DNA from: Pseudomonas fluorescens
Lineage (GTDB): Bacteria > Pseudomonadota > Gammaproteobacteria > Pseudomonadales > Pseudomonadaceae
Reading direction: 5' to 3'
DNA length: 64,000 nt
NCBI RefSeq assembly: GCF_018614655.1
Contig: NZ_JAGGOG010000014.1
Coordinates: 62,001 to 126,000, forward strand
The translations under genes were made by a program, and so were the position numbers. Below the pieces are notes generated by a model. It did not search any database. It saw nothing but the letters and a program-made list of their open reading frames with translations, and was not told the DNA's origin. How positions within the stretch are numbered: position 1 is the stretch's first letter; every line of letters begins with the position of its first letter. Below, piece after piece: positions 20,490 through 29,549 of the stretch.

Positions 20490-21410
20490 TCAATCCCGCT
20501 CAACTACCGGCGCATGCCCGGCCATCAACACCGTCACCCAGTCGATAAATACCCGCAGTTTGGCGCTAACATGTCGGTTTGGCGGAAAGGCCAAATACAT
20601 GGGCATCTTCTCCATACTCCAGTCCTCGAACAACGGCAGCAACTCGCCTGTAGTCAGATGCGGCTTGGCCATGTAGTGCGGAAGCCAGAGTAGACCCAGG
20701 CCGGCAAGGCCGGCGGCGAGGTATGCGTTGCCATCATCGACTATCAGCAGTGGACGGCCCTGAGCCTCGATACGTTCCTCGCCCCGTTGCATCGCGTAGG
20801 GCAGAGCTTTGCCTGTGCGTGACCAGAGAAAACCCACTGTACGATGACTACCCTCTTCCAGCTCTCGCGGGTGCACTGGGGTACCAGAACGCTGCAGATA
20901 GCTCGGCGCGGCGTAGACCCCGAGCTGTAAATCTCCCACATGTCGCGCCATCAGGGACTGATCGGTGATCTCGCCACCACGCACCACGCAGTCGACGTTC
21001 TCGCCAATGATGTCAACGATGCGGTCGCTAACACCCATGGTCAGCTGGATTTCTGGGTAGCGTGCATAAAACGCCGGCAAGGCCGGTATCAGCAGCATGC
21101 GCGCAAGTGGGCTGGGCACGTCCACTCGCAGTCGCCCCCGCGGATCCATCGAGGCGCTGGAAAGACTGGTCTCGGCATCGTCCACATCGGCCAGCAGGCG
21201 GATAACTCGCTCGTAGTAGGCCGCACCATCGGCGGTGACGTTGACCTTGCGAGTGGTGCGGTTGAGCAGTCGCACACGCAATCGTGCCTCCAGTTGCTGG
21301 ACGAGTTGCGTCACGCTGGTCTTACTCATGTGCAGGGTCGCTGCCGCCTTGGTGAAGCTGCCGGTTTCCACGACTCGGGCAAAGGCCTGCATTGCATCGA
21401 AACGGTCCAT
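20490..21410 (-). CDS. LysR-family regulator (CrgA-like subgroup)
   Basis: 306 aa from ATG 21410 (MDRFDAMQAFARVVETGSFT). The HTH is FTKAAATLHMSKTSVTQLVQ (about 19-38), and the effector domain has DPRGRLRVDVPSPLARMLL and VDCVVRGGEITDQSLMAR, as in the CrgA/YafC-type LysR group. It is divergent from a RidA-family gene with about 130 bp between, so that gene is the likely target. Confidence 0.92.
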   Translation of the reverse strand: MDRFDAMQAFARVVETGSFTKAAATLHMSKTSVTQLVQQLEARLRVRLLNRTTRKVNVTADGAAYYERVIRLLADVDDAETSLSSASMDPRGRLRVDVPSPLARMLLIPALPAFYARYPEIQLTMGVSDRIVDIIGENVDCVVRGGEITDQSLMARHVGDLQLGVYAAPSYLQRSGTPVHPRELEEGSHRTVGFLWSRTGKALPYAMQRGEERIEAQGRPLLIVDDGNAYLAAGLAGLGLLWLPHYMAKPHLTTGELLPLFEDWSMEKMPMYLAFPPNRHVSAKLRVFIDWVTVLMAGHAPVVERD

Positions 21411-21541
21411 TTCACTGTTCACTCAGATTCTGATTGTTTGGATTCTACAAACAGTCATGACCAGAGTTGCCTGTTTATCGATACCGGCCGTCTTTTTATA
21501 GTGATTCCATCGTAAACAACGGGGCCCGATGGAGGCATGTA

Positions 21542-21940
21542 ATGACAAGCAAACGTGATGTGGTATTCCCACCTAACCGCCATGCACTGTACGAGCTTCA
21601 TCGCTACTCGCCAGCGATCCGCTCTAACGGCTTTCTGTTCGTATCCGGTCAAGTCGGCAGTCGCAAGGATGGTTCGCCCGAGCAGGACCTAGGCGAGCAG
21701 GTACGCCTTACCTTCGCCAACCTCAATGCGATCCTGGCCGAGGCAGGCTGCAACTTCGATGATGTGGTCGACACGACCATTTTTATGATCGACCCCGACT
21801 CGAAATTCGAGACCATTTGGGGAGTAGCGGCCGAGTACTGGGGCGAAGCACCTTACCCAACAGTGACCGCTATCGGCGTGACCTGGCTATCTGGCTTCGA
21901 CTTTGAAATCAAGGTGATCGCCAAGCTGCCAGCAAAATAG
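21542..21940 (+). CDS. RidA/YjgF-family protein
   Basis: 132-aa RidA-family protein; such proteins hydrolyse reactive enamine/imine intermediates, though many subfamilies have other roles. Motif SNGFLFVSGQVGSRKDGSPE and NLNAILAEAGCNFDDVVDTT fit the family; the conserved Arg near the C-terminus (usually R105) is not evident in YPTVTAIGVTWLSGFDFEIK, so the imine deaminase reaction is doubtful. ATG 21542 is chosen from homology. It is controlled probably by the divergent LysR. Confidence 0.88.
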   Translation: MTSKRDVVFPPNRHALYELHRYSPAIRSNGFLFVSGQVGSRKDGSPEQDLGEQVRLTFANLNAILAEAGCNFDDVVDTTIFMIDPDSKFETIWGVAAEYWGEAPYPTVTAIGVTWLSGFDFEIKVIAKLPAK

Positions 21941-22143
21941 GGGTCAGACCAGAATGGCACTTACTTAACCTTCTTCGGGTGCCCATTCTTGCGTACCTCG
22001 GCCCTTGCCGCCCCTCGTGCCTGCATCAGATTGGGGTAGGGTTTGGGCCTTCGTTTTACAGCGCGAGTTGAAAGTCGGTAGGGAGATTGATCAAGGACTC
22101 CTCAGGCTCTGAGTCCGATTCTTTCCCGACTCTGACTCAACCG

Positions 22144-22509
22144 CTATGCAACAACCTCAACGTAACTGGACTCCCCTCCTCCAGTCGCACCCGACAACCA
22201 CCCCCATACAAAAGCCAGCGTAGTCCGCCCCGCCTGATCAACACCCACCGTGCCACGAGACCAGCCGGCAAGAATCTCACCCTCCGTCGTCAAGCACTGA
22301 TAAAGAAGCTCAATGGTATCGGGACCTGTCACGCGCCCGACTTGATTACCGATGCGGATCCGGCCGCCTTGGTAAGTGCTCGAGATGGCATTTCCGTCGA
22401 CATGGTAATGAAACACGGTGCCTGCGCCGGATAGCCCCCGGGCGTTACCTGCGACGATGAATCGGCGATTGTTCAAACGCTCGCTGATTTGAGAAAAGCT
22501 GACTTCCAT
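22144..22509 (-). CDS. Small hypothetical protein (mis-named N-acetylglutamate synthase in databases)
   Basis: 121 aa, beta-rich: NRRFIVAGNARGLSGAGTVF, then ISSTYQGGRIRIGNQVG and WGWLSGATGGGESSYVE. The pattern (NRRF..., TVFHY, Y.GG.I..G..VG, TTEGE...G) is that of a small family often annotated, without basis, as N-acetylglutamate synthase. Function unknown; a small beta barrel is likely. Confidence 0.7.
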   Translation of the reverse strand: MEVSFSQISERLNNRRFIVAGNARGLSGAGTVFHYHVDGNAISSTYQGGRIRIGNQVGRVTGPDTIELLYQCLTTEGEILAGWSRGTVGVDQAGRTTLAFVWGWLSGATGGGESSYVEVVA

Positions 22510-22775
22510 AAATGTCGTGTCCTGTAGTCGAGAGATTCCATTCCAGCCTTCGATTACCTTAAAGCCATTTCTCAGGAAAATCGAAGGCAGGGCACAACTT
22601 TTCGTTAGCCAGAACGCCCCACTCCGTACCCATCCCCGCCCAACCTGGCCCAGATCCTGCCTATATCAACCCCGCCCAGTCGGTGCTGACTACGCGGACG
22701 ACACTTTTGAACCCTGCCGCCTCAGTCACTCCCCCGATAATCGAATGCTTACTGACAAAAACGCCGAGGCCCACC

Positions 22776-24113
22776 ATGACGAGCGCATCCACCGAACAGG
22801 TAAGCCCTCAAACCCTGCGAAAGGTGATCATCGCCGCCGGCATCGGCAATTTCGTGGAGTGGTTCGACTTCGCCGTCTACGGGTTCCTCGCCACCACCAT
22901 CGCCCAACAATTCTTCCCCAGCGGCGATGCCAGTGCGGCGCTGCTCAAAACCTTCGCCGTCTTCGCCGTCGCCTTTGCGTTCCGCCCCTTGGGTGGGATT
23001 TTCTTCGGCATGCTGGGCGACAGGATCGGCCGCAAGCGCACCCTGGCGATGACGATTTTGCTGATGGCCGGTGCAACCACTTTGATCGGTGTCCTGCCCT
23101 CTTATGCCGCCATCGGTGTCGCTGCGCCGATTCTCTTGTCGCTGATCCGCTGCGCCCAGGGCTTTTCCGCCGGGGGTGAATACGCCGGGGCCTGTGCCTA
23201 CCTGATGGAGCACGCGCCAAGTGACAAACGCGCGTGGTACGGCAGCTTCCTTCCGGTGTCGACGTTTTCCGCCTTCGCCGCCGCAGCCGTGGTGGCTTAT
23301 GCACTTGAGGCGTCGCTATCCGCCGAGGCGATGGGCAGTTGGGGCTGGCGCCTGCCGTTTCTGATTGCTGCGCCGCTGGGTCTGGTGGGGCTTTATCTGC
23401 GCTGGAAGCTGGATGAGACGCCGGCCTTTCAGGCAGTGAAGCAGGAACATGCCGTCGCTCATTCGCCACTCAAGGAGACCTTGCGCAACCATGGTGCGGC
23501 GATCTGCTGTCTGGGCGCTTTTGTGTCACTGACGGCGCTGTCGTTTTATATGTTCACTACTTATTTTGCGACGTACCTGCAAGTCGCGGGTGGGCTGAGT
23601 CGTGCGATGGCGTTGCTGGTGTCGCTGATTGCATTGATTTTCGCAGCGGCGATTTGCCCGCTGGCGGGGCTGTATTCGGATAGGTTCGGGCGTCGGGTCA
23701 CGGTGATGACGGCGTGTGTGTTGTTGATGGTGGTGGTGTATCCGTCGTTCCTGATGGCGAGTTCCGGTTCATTCGCGGCGTCTATCGTCGGGGTGATGTT
23801 GTTGGCGGTTGGCGCGGTGTTGTGTGGGGTGGTCACGGCGGCCTTGCTGTCGGAGACCTTTCCGACCCGTACGCGGTACACCGCGTCGGCGATCACTTAC
23901 AACATGGCCTACACGATCTTCGGCGGCACCGCTCCGCTGGTGGCGACGTGGTTGATCAGCACCACCGGCAGCAACTTGTCGCCAGCGTTTTATTTGATCG
24001 CGGTGGCGTTGCTGGCGTTGGCGGGTGGGTTGGCGTTGCCGGAGACGTCGAGGATTTCTCTGCATGAGGTGGGGGCGGAGGAAAAAGGCGCAGCATCGTT
24101 GCTCTCGCGTTAA
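22776..24113 (+). CDS. MFS transporter, metabolite:H+ symporter (MHS) family
   Basis: 445 aa from ATG 22776 (MTSASTEQVSPQTLRKVI); the longer frame lacks homology. IGNFVEWFDFAVYGFLATTI is the N-terminal signature of the MHS group (ProP, KgtP, ShiA). The loop 2-3 motif GDRIGRKRTLAMTILL and RCAQGFSAGGEYAGACAYL are intact; twelve membrane segments are expected. The substrate is not predictable. The next gene starts 38 bp downstream. Confidence 0.93.
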   Translation: MTSASTEQVSPQTLRKVIIAAGIGNFVEWFDFAVYGFLATTIAQQFFPSGDASAALLKTFAVFAVAFAFRPLGGIFFGMLGDRIGRKRTLAMTILLMAGATTLIGVLPSYAAIGVAAPILLSLIRCAQGFSAGGEYAGACAYLMEHAPSDKRAWYGSFLPVSTFSAFAAAAVVAYALEASLSAEAMGSWGWRLPFLIAAPLGLVGLYLRWKLDETPAFQAVKQEHAVAHSPLKETLRNHGAAICCLGAFVSLTALSFYMFTTYFATYLQVAGGLSRAMALLVSLIALIFAAAICPLAGLYSDRFGRRVTVMTACVLLMVVVYPSFLMASSGSFAASIVGVMLLAVGAVLCGVVTAALLSETFPTRTRYTASAITYNMAYTIFGGTAPLVATWLISTTGSNLSPAFYLIAVALLALAGGLALPETSRISLHEVGAEEKGAASLLSR

Positions 24114-24151
24114 AGTCGGGGGGTGTTCAAATAACGCCGAGAGCCTGAGCC

Positions 24152-24823
24152 ATGCGGATTACCTGCTTTCATACCGCCCAGAGCAACATTGCGGTGTTTG
24201 ACGCTGCCGCAAAAACGCTGGGGATCGGCCCGGATGTATTGCACCACGAAGTCCGGGCCGACCTGCTGGCAGCGGCCGAACACGCCGGCAAGCTGACCGC
24301 TGATATAGCCCATGAAACGAGCCTGGCGCTTGCTTCACTTGCTCAGCACTGCGACGCCGTTTTGCTCACGTGTTCGACGCTCGGCCCGGCGATTGAACCT
24401 ATCAGCACACACGCCCAAGTACCGATTTTGAGAGCGGATGAAGCCCTGGCATTGGCGGCCGTTCACGTCGACGGGAAGGTTGTGGTGTTGTGCGCAGTCG
24501 AAACCACCCTCGCCCCAACCTCCCGTCTGTTTTCCCAAGCTGCGCAGCACACCAAGGCATCGGTCGAGGTGCAGTGGGTTCCTGGAGCATGGGCGATGTT
24601 CAAGGCTGGCGACATCGACGGCTACCTGGCGACCATCGCACAGGCTGCTGACCGTGCCTATGTGAATGGCGCCTCCATCGTGGCGCTGGGGCAAGCGTCT
24701 ATGAGTAGTGCGGCTTCGCTCGTGACGACTGGCCCTGCCCCATTGACCAGCGTATCGACGGGCCTGCGGGCTGCGCTGGACGCGGTATTGAATCGTGCCA
24801 AACGCGGGTATGATCCGAGATAA
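24152..24823 (+). CDS. Asp/Glu racemase-like protein lacking the second Cys
   Basis: 223 aa of the Asp/Glu/hydantoin racemase superfamily. The first catalytic region is VLLTCSTLGPAIEP with Cys74. The second region, normally L.C(T), reads VALGQASMSS, with no Cys, so two-base racemization is unlikely and another reaction (or non-racemase role) is suspected. It follows the MFS gene by 38 bp and may act on its substrate; that is inference. Confidence 0.72.
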   Translation: MRITCFHTAQSNIAVFDAAAKTLGIGPDVLHHEVRADLLAAAEHAGKLTADIAHETSLALASLAQHCDAVLLTCSTLGPAIEPISTHAQVPILRADEALALAAVHVDGKVVVLCAVETTLAPTSRLFSQAAQHTKASVEVQWVPGAWAMFKAGDIDGYLATIAQAADRAYVNGASIVALGQASMSSAASLVTTGPAPLTSVSTGLRAALDAVLNRAKRGYDPR

Positions 24824-24844
24824 CCCCCGATTGGACCCACGTTC

Positions 24845-25297
24845 ATGCCCGCGTCCCAAACACGCCCCTCACCCGCGCCTTTCCTCAATCCAGGCGAGAC
24901 CGTGGTGCTCTTCGACGGTGTGTGCAAGCTGTGCAATGGCTGGGCACGCTTCCTGATTCGCCATGATCGCCAACGGCGTGTGCGGTTGGCGGCGGTACAG
25001 TCGCCGGAGGGCCAGGCGCTGCTGGCCTGGGCAGGGTTGCCGTTGGATCAGTTCGATACCATGGCGGTGATTCGCGACCAGCATTATTGGGTACGTTCGG
25101 ATGCGGTTTTCGAAATCATTGCCCAACTGCCTGCCGGCTGGCGCCCACTGCTACTGTTGCGCAGCATCCCGCGGGTATTTCGGGATTGGGTCTACGATCG
25201 CATTGCTTTAAACCGCTATCGACTCTTCGGAAAATATGACACCTGCCTGTTGCCTGACCCCGATCATGAACAACGTTTTTTGAAGGGGCCGCTATGA
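24845..25297 (+). CDS. DCC-family thiol-disulfide oxidoreductase (DUF393)
   Basis: 150 aa with VVLFDGVCKLCNGWARFLIR near residue 20, the DG.C..C motif of the DCC family. It also has the middle segment VRLAAVQSPEGQALL and the C-terminal LNRYRLFGKYDTCLLP. Predicted cytosolic thiol redox protein. The stop overlaps the ATG of a broken gene (25294) by ATGA, suggesting the two were co-translated. Confidence 0.9.
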   Translation: MPASQTRPSPAPFLNPGETVVLFDGVCKLCNGWARFLIRHDRQRRVRLAAVQSPEGQALLAWAGLPLDQFDTMAVIRDQHYWVRSDAVFEIIAQLPAGWRPLLLLRSIPRVFRDWVYDRIALNRYRLFGKYDTCLLPDPDHEQRFLKGPL

Positions 25298-25374
25298 ATG
25301 CCTTGGCGCACATCAACTGGATCGCCCGAGGAGGGTTGGCTACCATGGCCTGGTGTCCAAGTTGCTATGACTAA
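25294..25374 (+). pseudogene. Frameshifted, truncated DoxX-like gene
   Basis: Frame from ATG 25294: MNALAHINWIARGGLATM, then AWCPSCYD and a stop. Shifted one base, the same bases read YHGLVSKLL followed by a stop, which fits the conserved YHGLVPKLL start of DoxX-like membrane proteins that commonly follow DCC genes. A one-base change around 25347-25352 plus a downstream truncation would explain this. Only about 27 codons remain, so it is inactive. Confidence 0.6.
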
Positions 25375-25521
25375 ATTCCGGCAAGCGGACAATGAACATT
25401 CAACATGTGCTCGAAAAAAAACCATGGCGACGAAGGTAAACGCTATTAACTAAAATCGACTGTTTTAGTGCGCGTGTTTTGACCTGCCCTTGCGTGCCGG
25501 CTTAAACCTACGATTTTGGTT

Positions 25522-25550
25522 GCCGCAGCAGGTTCTGCGGCGGACTTTTT
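25522..25550 (+). terminator. Rho-independent terminator-like hairpin
   Basis: GCCGCAG-CAGGTT-CTGCGGC (25522-25541), followed shortly by CTTTTT. It lies downstream of the DCC/DoxX remnant. Confidence 0.65.
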
Positions 25551-25569
25551 AATCTGTACCTAGGGTGCG

Positions 25570-25902
25570 TTAGTTAACTACCTTGCAGGGTTTAGTTGAC
25601 GAAATGTAAGCCGCGCAGGTTTGAGGCACTTGGGTGCGCAGTGTCGCCCTTGCATTGTCCTTGGCGGCTGTACAGGCGGCATGATCGGTGCCCGGAGCGG
25701 TTCCCGTCGCGCTGGCCCCTCGATTTTCAGGTGGGCATGGCAGTGGGGCGTTCGATGCAACTGTCGCGGTCCCGATACTCTCACCGCGCGCCGCCGCTTC
25801 AACTTTTGGTGTGTCGGGTGCCGTTTCGGCTGCGTAAGTACTTGTGGAGATTATTCCGGCCAACACCAACGCAGCTGCCATGATATTGATTGACTTCAGC
25901 AT
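25570..25902 (-). CDS. Small exported protein
   Basis: 110 aa. Signal peptide MLKSINIMAAALVLAGIIST with a likely cleavage after STYA (residue 24). The mature part is Ala/Thr/Pro-rich with four or more cysteines (PLPCPPEN, AACTAAKD, QTCAAYIS, KPCKVVN), suggesting disulfides in the periplasm. Not recognised. RBS GAGGG precedes ATG 25902. Confidence 0.65.
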   Translation of the reverse strand: MLKSINIMAAALVLAGIISTSTYAAETAPDTPKVEAAARGESIGTATVASNAPLPCPPENRGASATGTAPGTDHAACTAAKDNARATLRTQVPQTCAAYISSTKPCKVVN

Positions 25903-26354
25903 GTTCGATCCCTCGATTTTATTTAAGCAATGGGTACTGTTTGATTTCCATATGAATTGCTGTTTTGCCTAATAGATACTAGAACGCATAAAGCCACTCT
26001 GCGGTATTTTTTATTTGCCCATCTTTTCAGTTGGTTATTTGGCAAGTCTGTTGTTTGACATAAAAATGACGTTTTTTCCTTGAGCCAAAACAGGCAGGGC
26101 ATGGAGGAGGTTCAGGGCCCCTCCTGAGGCCGAATGTCCAATTGGGTAGCCAGTTGCCCGTGAAATTCAGGACATTATCCAGGTTCGCCTTGGCCGGTAA
26201 CGCAGAGTTTGCTCAGACACATTCAGTTGCGCCATCTTCGCGGCTAGGCAAAACTCGCACGCTTTCATGATGAAAATATGTCATCCGCTTTCCAGCCCGC
26301 CGGGGTGAAGCTTTTCCATGATCACGACAAAATCTACAACCACCGGAGCCCGCA
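25903..26354. other. Intergenic, no gene seen
   Basis: 452 bp between divergent genes. The part 25911-26090 is AT-rich and should hold the promoter of the exported protein. A near-palindromic GC block (GGAGGTTCAGGGCCCCTCC, about 26106-26124) is the only structure noticed. Confidence 0.3.
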
Positions 26355-26726
26355 ATGCCCTCAACCAAACGCGACAGCGCACGTATCGAACGTCGTCTGG
26401 TTGCGACCCTGACCGAAGCCTGTGAAACCGCCAAAGCTGAAATCCCCGGATTTGACTGGCTGACTCACGAAGTCGACTACGCAGCCTTCCCTCAAAGCCT
26501 GCGAGTGATTTGGGTCTTTGATACCCGGTCAAACAAGGAGCACGCCCTGGCAAAGGGAGAAGACCGGCGAATGCGTGAACTGACAGGCACAGCGCTGAGG
26601 GATGCCGGTGTGGACCTGCCGTTACTGGACCGCTGCGTACGGTTCGATTCCGAGGAGGAATGCCGTATTCAGCAGGGCGGAGATTGGCGTCTGCGCCTGG
26701 CCAAGCTGCATGCGGTAAAGGGGTAA
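26355..26726 (+). CDS. Hypothetical protein, often labelled Fis-family regulator
   Basis: 123 aa, MPSTKRDSARIERRLVATLT at the N-terminus, then IPGFDWLTHEVDYAAFPQSL and VRFDSEEECRIQQGGDWRLR. It is a Pseudomonas family that automatic annotation calls Fis-family regulator, although I see no Fis HTH. GGAG precedes ATG 26355. The DUF1289 gene follows within 5 bp, so the two likely form an operon. Confidence 0.7.
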   Translation: MPSTKRDSARIERRLVATLTEACETAKAEIPGFDWLTHEVDYAAFPQSLRVIWVFDTRSNKEHALAKGEDRRMRELTGTALRDAGVDLPLLDRCVRFDSEEECRIQQGGDWRLRLAKLHAVKG

Positions 26727-26730
26727 GGTT

Positions 26731-26910
26731 TTGGCGAAAGATATCGAGAACCCATGTGTCTCAATCTGTCAGCTCAGTGGTGACCTGTGCGTCAGCTGTG
26801 GGCGGAGCAAGGAAGATATTCGCAAGTGGAAGCGGATGAAGCGCCCCGAGAAGATGGCTGCCGTGCAGAGAGCCTCTTTGCGGTTGAAGGCGTTGAAAAA
26901 AGGTAAGTGA
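26731..26910 (+). CDS. DUF1289 family protein
   Basis: 59 aa from TTG 26731, with GGGTAAGG just upstream. NPCVSICQLSGDLCVSCGRS has the C..C.x4-8 C..C pattern of DUF1289, and SKEDIRKWKRM follows. The four cysteines probably bind a metal. Function unknown. Confidence 0.82.
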   Translation: MAKDIENPCVSICQLSGDLCVSCGRSKEDIRKWKRMKRPEKMAAVQRASLRLKALKKGK

Positions 26911-27271
26911 CGATGGCTCGTCACGGATTGCATAGGTATCTACCCATCTTTTGAATCCTGCGAAATCCTGTAGCCGCTGCCGAGGCACGAGGCTGCGATG
27001 CAGGCCGCAGGACCGCCTTGGGGCCGCTTCGGTCGAGCGCGACCCCGGTCCCATCGCAGCCTCATGCCTCGGCAGCGGCTACATTTTCAGGGGGTCAAGA
27101 AATGTATAAGTGCACTTTGTTACGCCCCGAACTGATATGATTATTTTCAGATATGTTGCATATAGAATTTTATTGTGTCATTTATTGCTCCGCCGATCAC
27201 AGGACTGATCCACCGCGCCGCCCTGGATGGCGGGCACCCGCTTTCCCAAATGTCCTCAAGGAGTCAACAAT
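26911..27271. promoter_or_regulatory. REPIN plus promoter region of the amino-acid ABC operon
   Basis: 361 bp. The left half is a REPIN (separate entry). The right half is AT-rich and contains ATATG-TTG-CATAT (27151-27163) and a TATAGAAT-type -10 candidate next to it, 100 bp before the first ABC gene. A site for the RpiR regulator here is possible but not shown. Confidence 0.4.
26969..27083. repeat. REPIN: inverted REP pair
   Basis: TGTAGCCGCTGCCGAGGCAC at left and ATGCCTCGGCAGCGGCTACA at right, inverted, about 60 bp between. Nearly the same as the element at 18968-19083. Confidence 0.88.
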
Positions 27272-28048
27272 TTGAACAAGACAGAACTTCTAGGCGCTCT
27301 GGTGCTGTGCGCTTTCAGCTTCCTGGCACATGCCGACGAAGACAGCCTGCGTATCGGTATCGAAGCCGCCTACCCGCCCTTCTCCTTCAAGACACCCGAG
27401 GGCAACGTCAGCGGGTTCGATTACGACATCGGCAACGCCCTGTGCGAAGAAATGAAGGTCAAATGCGAGTGGGTCATCCAGGAGTTCGACGGCATGATCC
27501 CGTCGCTCAAAGTGCGCAAGATCGATGCCGTGCTGTCATCCATGTCCATCACCGAAGACCGGATGAAGTCCGTGGACTTCAGCAAAAAGTACTACCACAC
27601 CCCGGGCAAGTTCGCGATGAAGGCCGGCAACGTGATCAATGACCCGTTGGTGGACCTCAAGGGTAAGAAAGTCGGCGTGCAACGCTCCTCGACTTACGAT
27701 CGTTTTGCCACCGAGCAGCTGGAAAATGCCGGCGTTGTCGTGGTGCGCTACGCCTCACAAAATGAAGCCTTCCTCGATCTTGTCTCGGGTCGTCTGGACG
27801 CCACCCTCGCCGACATCATCAACACCGATGAGAGCTTCATCAAAACACCGGCTGGCCAGGGCTTCGCACTGACAGGGCCCGACATCAACGACCCGAAGTA
27901 TTTTGGCCGGGGCGCCGGGATCGCCGTGCGCAAAGGCGACAGTGCCAACGTTGCGCGCCTGAATGCCGCGATTGAGGCCATTCGCGCCAATGGCAAGTAC
28001 CAGCAAGTGATGGCCAAGTACTTCGCGTTCGATATCTACGGCGAGTAA
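27272..28048 (+). CDS. Polar amino-acid ABC transporter, periplasmic binding protein
   Basis: 258 aa from TTG 27272 (AAGGAG eight bases upstream). Signal peptide MNKTELLGALVLCAFSFLAHA, mature protein starts DEDSLRIGIE. AAYPPFSFKTPEGNVSGFDY and SSMSITEDRMKSVDFSKKYY are those of the lysine/arginine/ornithine-histidine family (ArgT/HisJ). The gene begins an operon with two permeases, a deacylase and an ATPase. Confidence 0.93.
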   Translation: MNKTELLGALVLCAFSFLAHADEDSLRIGIEAAYPPFSFKTPEGNVSGFDYDIGNALCEEMKVKCEWVIQEFDGMIPSLKVRKIDAVLSSMSITEDRMKSVDFSKKYYHTPGKFAMKAGNVINDPLVDLKGKKVGVQRSSTYDRFATEQLENAGVVVVRYASQNEAFLDLVSGRLDATLADIINTDESFIKTPAGQGFALTGPDINDPKYFGRGAGIAVRKGDSANVARLNAAIEAIRANGKYQQVMAKYFAFDIYGE

Positions 28049-28139
28049 GCCTTACCTTTAGCCCCGGCGCCGGCCCATTGCGGGCGTCTCTTGGGGCTTG
28101 TCTTGCGCGCCTCGCGGCGCTCGCTTGAGGAACTTCATC

Positions 28140-28829
28140 ATGCTCCACGGCTACGGATCGAGCATTCTCGATGGCGCCTGGCTGACCATAAACCTGGCCT
28201 TGACGTCCATGTCCCTGGCGATTGCCCTAGGGCTGATCGGCGCGGCACTCCGGTTGTCACCACTCAAATGGCTGGCCCTGCTCGGGGAAAGTTACACCAC
28301 CCTGATTCGCGGCATTCCAGACCTGGTGCTGATCCTGCTGATTTTCTACGGTGGCCAGGATCTGGTGAACCGCATTGCCCTGGCCCTCGGTTACACCCAC
28401 TACATCGATATCAACCCCTTTATCGCCGGCGTCTGCACCATGGGCTTCATTTTTGGCGCCTACCTCTCGGAAACCTTTCGCGGTGCCTTCATGGCGATTC
28501 CCAAAGGTCAGGCCGAGGCCGGCGTGGCCTATGGCATGAGCGGTGTGCAGGTGTTCTGGCGAATTCTGGTGCCGCAGATGATTCGTTTCGCCATTCCCGG
28601 GTTCACCAACAATTGGTTAGTACTGACCAAGTCCACCGCGCTGATCTCGGTGATCGGCTTGCAAGACATGATGTTCAAAGCCAAGAACGCAGCGGATGCC
28701 ACACACGAGCCCTTTACGTTTTTCCTCGCGGTAGCGGCGCTGTATCTGATGCTCACCAGCCTGTCCTTGCTGGTGCTGCGCTATCTGGAAAAACACTACT
28801 CGGTCGGCATCAAAGCCGCCGAGTTGTGA
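28140..28829 (+). CDS. Polar amino-acid ABC transporter permease (HisQ-type)
   Basis: 229 aa inner-membrane permease from ATG 28140 (TTGAGG upstream). It has five membrane segments by eye, and the EAA loop PKGQAEAGVAYGMSGVQVFW typical of the family. It pairs with the permease at 28842. Confidence 0.92.
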   Translation: MLHGYGSSILDGAWLTINLALTSMSLAIALGLIGAALRLSPLKWLALLGESYTTLIRGIPDLVLILLIFYGGQDLVNRIALALGYTHYIDINPFIAGVCTMGFIFGAYLSETFRGAFMAIPKGQAEAGVAYGMSGVQVFWRILVPQMIRFAIPGFTNNWLVLTKSTALISVIGLQDMMFKAKNAADATHEPFTFFLAVAALYLMLTSLSLLVLRYLEKHYSVGIKAAEL

Positions 28830-28841
28830 GGGGAGCCACCC

Positions 28842-29540
28842 ATGATTCTCGACTACAACCTGATCTGGGAAAACCTGCCGCTGTACTTCAATGGCGCCCT
28901 GTTGACCCTCAAAGTCCTGCTGATTTCCCTGGCCCTGGGTTTGGTATTGGCGATCCCACTGGCGCTGATGCGGGTGTCGCGATCGCCGCTGATCAACTTC
29001 CCGGCCTGGCTCTATACCTACGTGATTCGCGGCACGCCGATGCTGGTGCAATTGTTCCTGATCTATTACGGCCTGGCGCAGTTCGAAGCCGTGCGCCAAA
29101 GCGTGCTGTGGCCTTACCTCTCCAGTGCCACCTTTTGCGCCTGCCTGGCCTTCGCGATCAACACCAGTGCCTATAGCGCAGAGCTGTTGGCCGGCAGTTT
29201 GAAGTCCACCCCCCATGGTGAGATCGAAGCCGCCAAGGCCATGGGTATGTCACGCCTGACCCTGTATCGCCGCATTCTCCTGCCGTCGGCCTTGCGCCGG
29301 GCGTTGCCGCAGTACAGCAACGAAGTGCTGATGATGCTGCAAACCACCAGCCTGGCCTCCATCGTCACGCTCGTCGACATCACCGGGGCCGCGCGCACTG
29401 TCAGCTCACGGTTCTACCTACCATTCGAGGCGTTTATCACCGCCGCGCTCATCTACCTCATCCTGACCTTCATGCTCGTGCGCCTGTTCAAGTTGGCCGA
29501 GCGCCGTTGGCTGGCGTATCTGGCACCACGCAAGTACTAA
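28842..29540 (+). CDS. Polar amino-acid ABC transporter permease (HisM-type)
   Basis: 232 aa permease, MILDYNLIWENLPLYFNGAL at the N-terminus. EAA loop: PHGEIEAAKAMGMSRLTLYR. Starts 12 bp after the previous stop, with GGGAG before it. It forms the heterodimeric channel with the preceding permease. Confidence 0.93.
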   Translation: MILDYNLIWENLPLYFNGALLTLKVLLISLALGLVLAIPLALMRVSRSPLINFPAWLYTYVIRGTPMLVQLFLIYYGLAQFEAVRQSVLWPYLSSATFCACLAFAINTSAYSAELLAGSLKSTPHGEIEAAKAMGMSRLTLYRRILLPSALRRALPQYSNEVLMMLQTTSLASIVTLVDITGAARTVSSRFYLPFEAFITAALIYLILTFMLVRLFKLAERRWLAYLAPRKY

Positions 29541-29549
29541 GGAGCTGCT

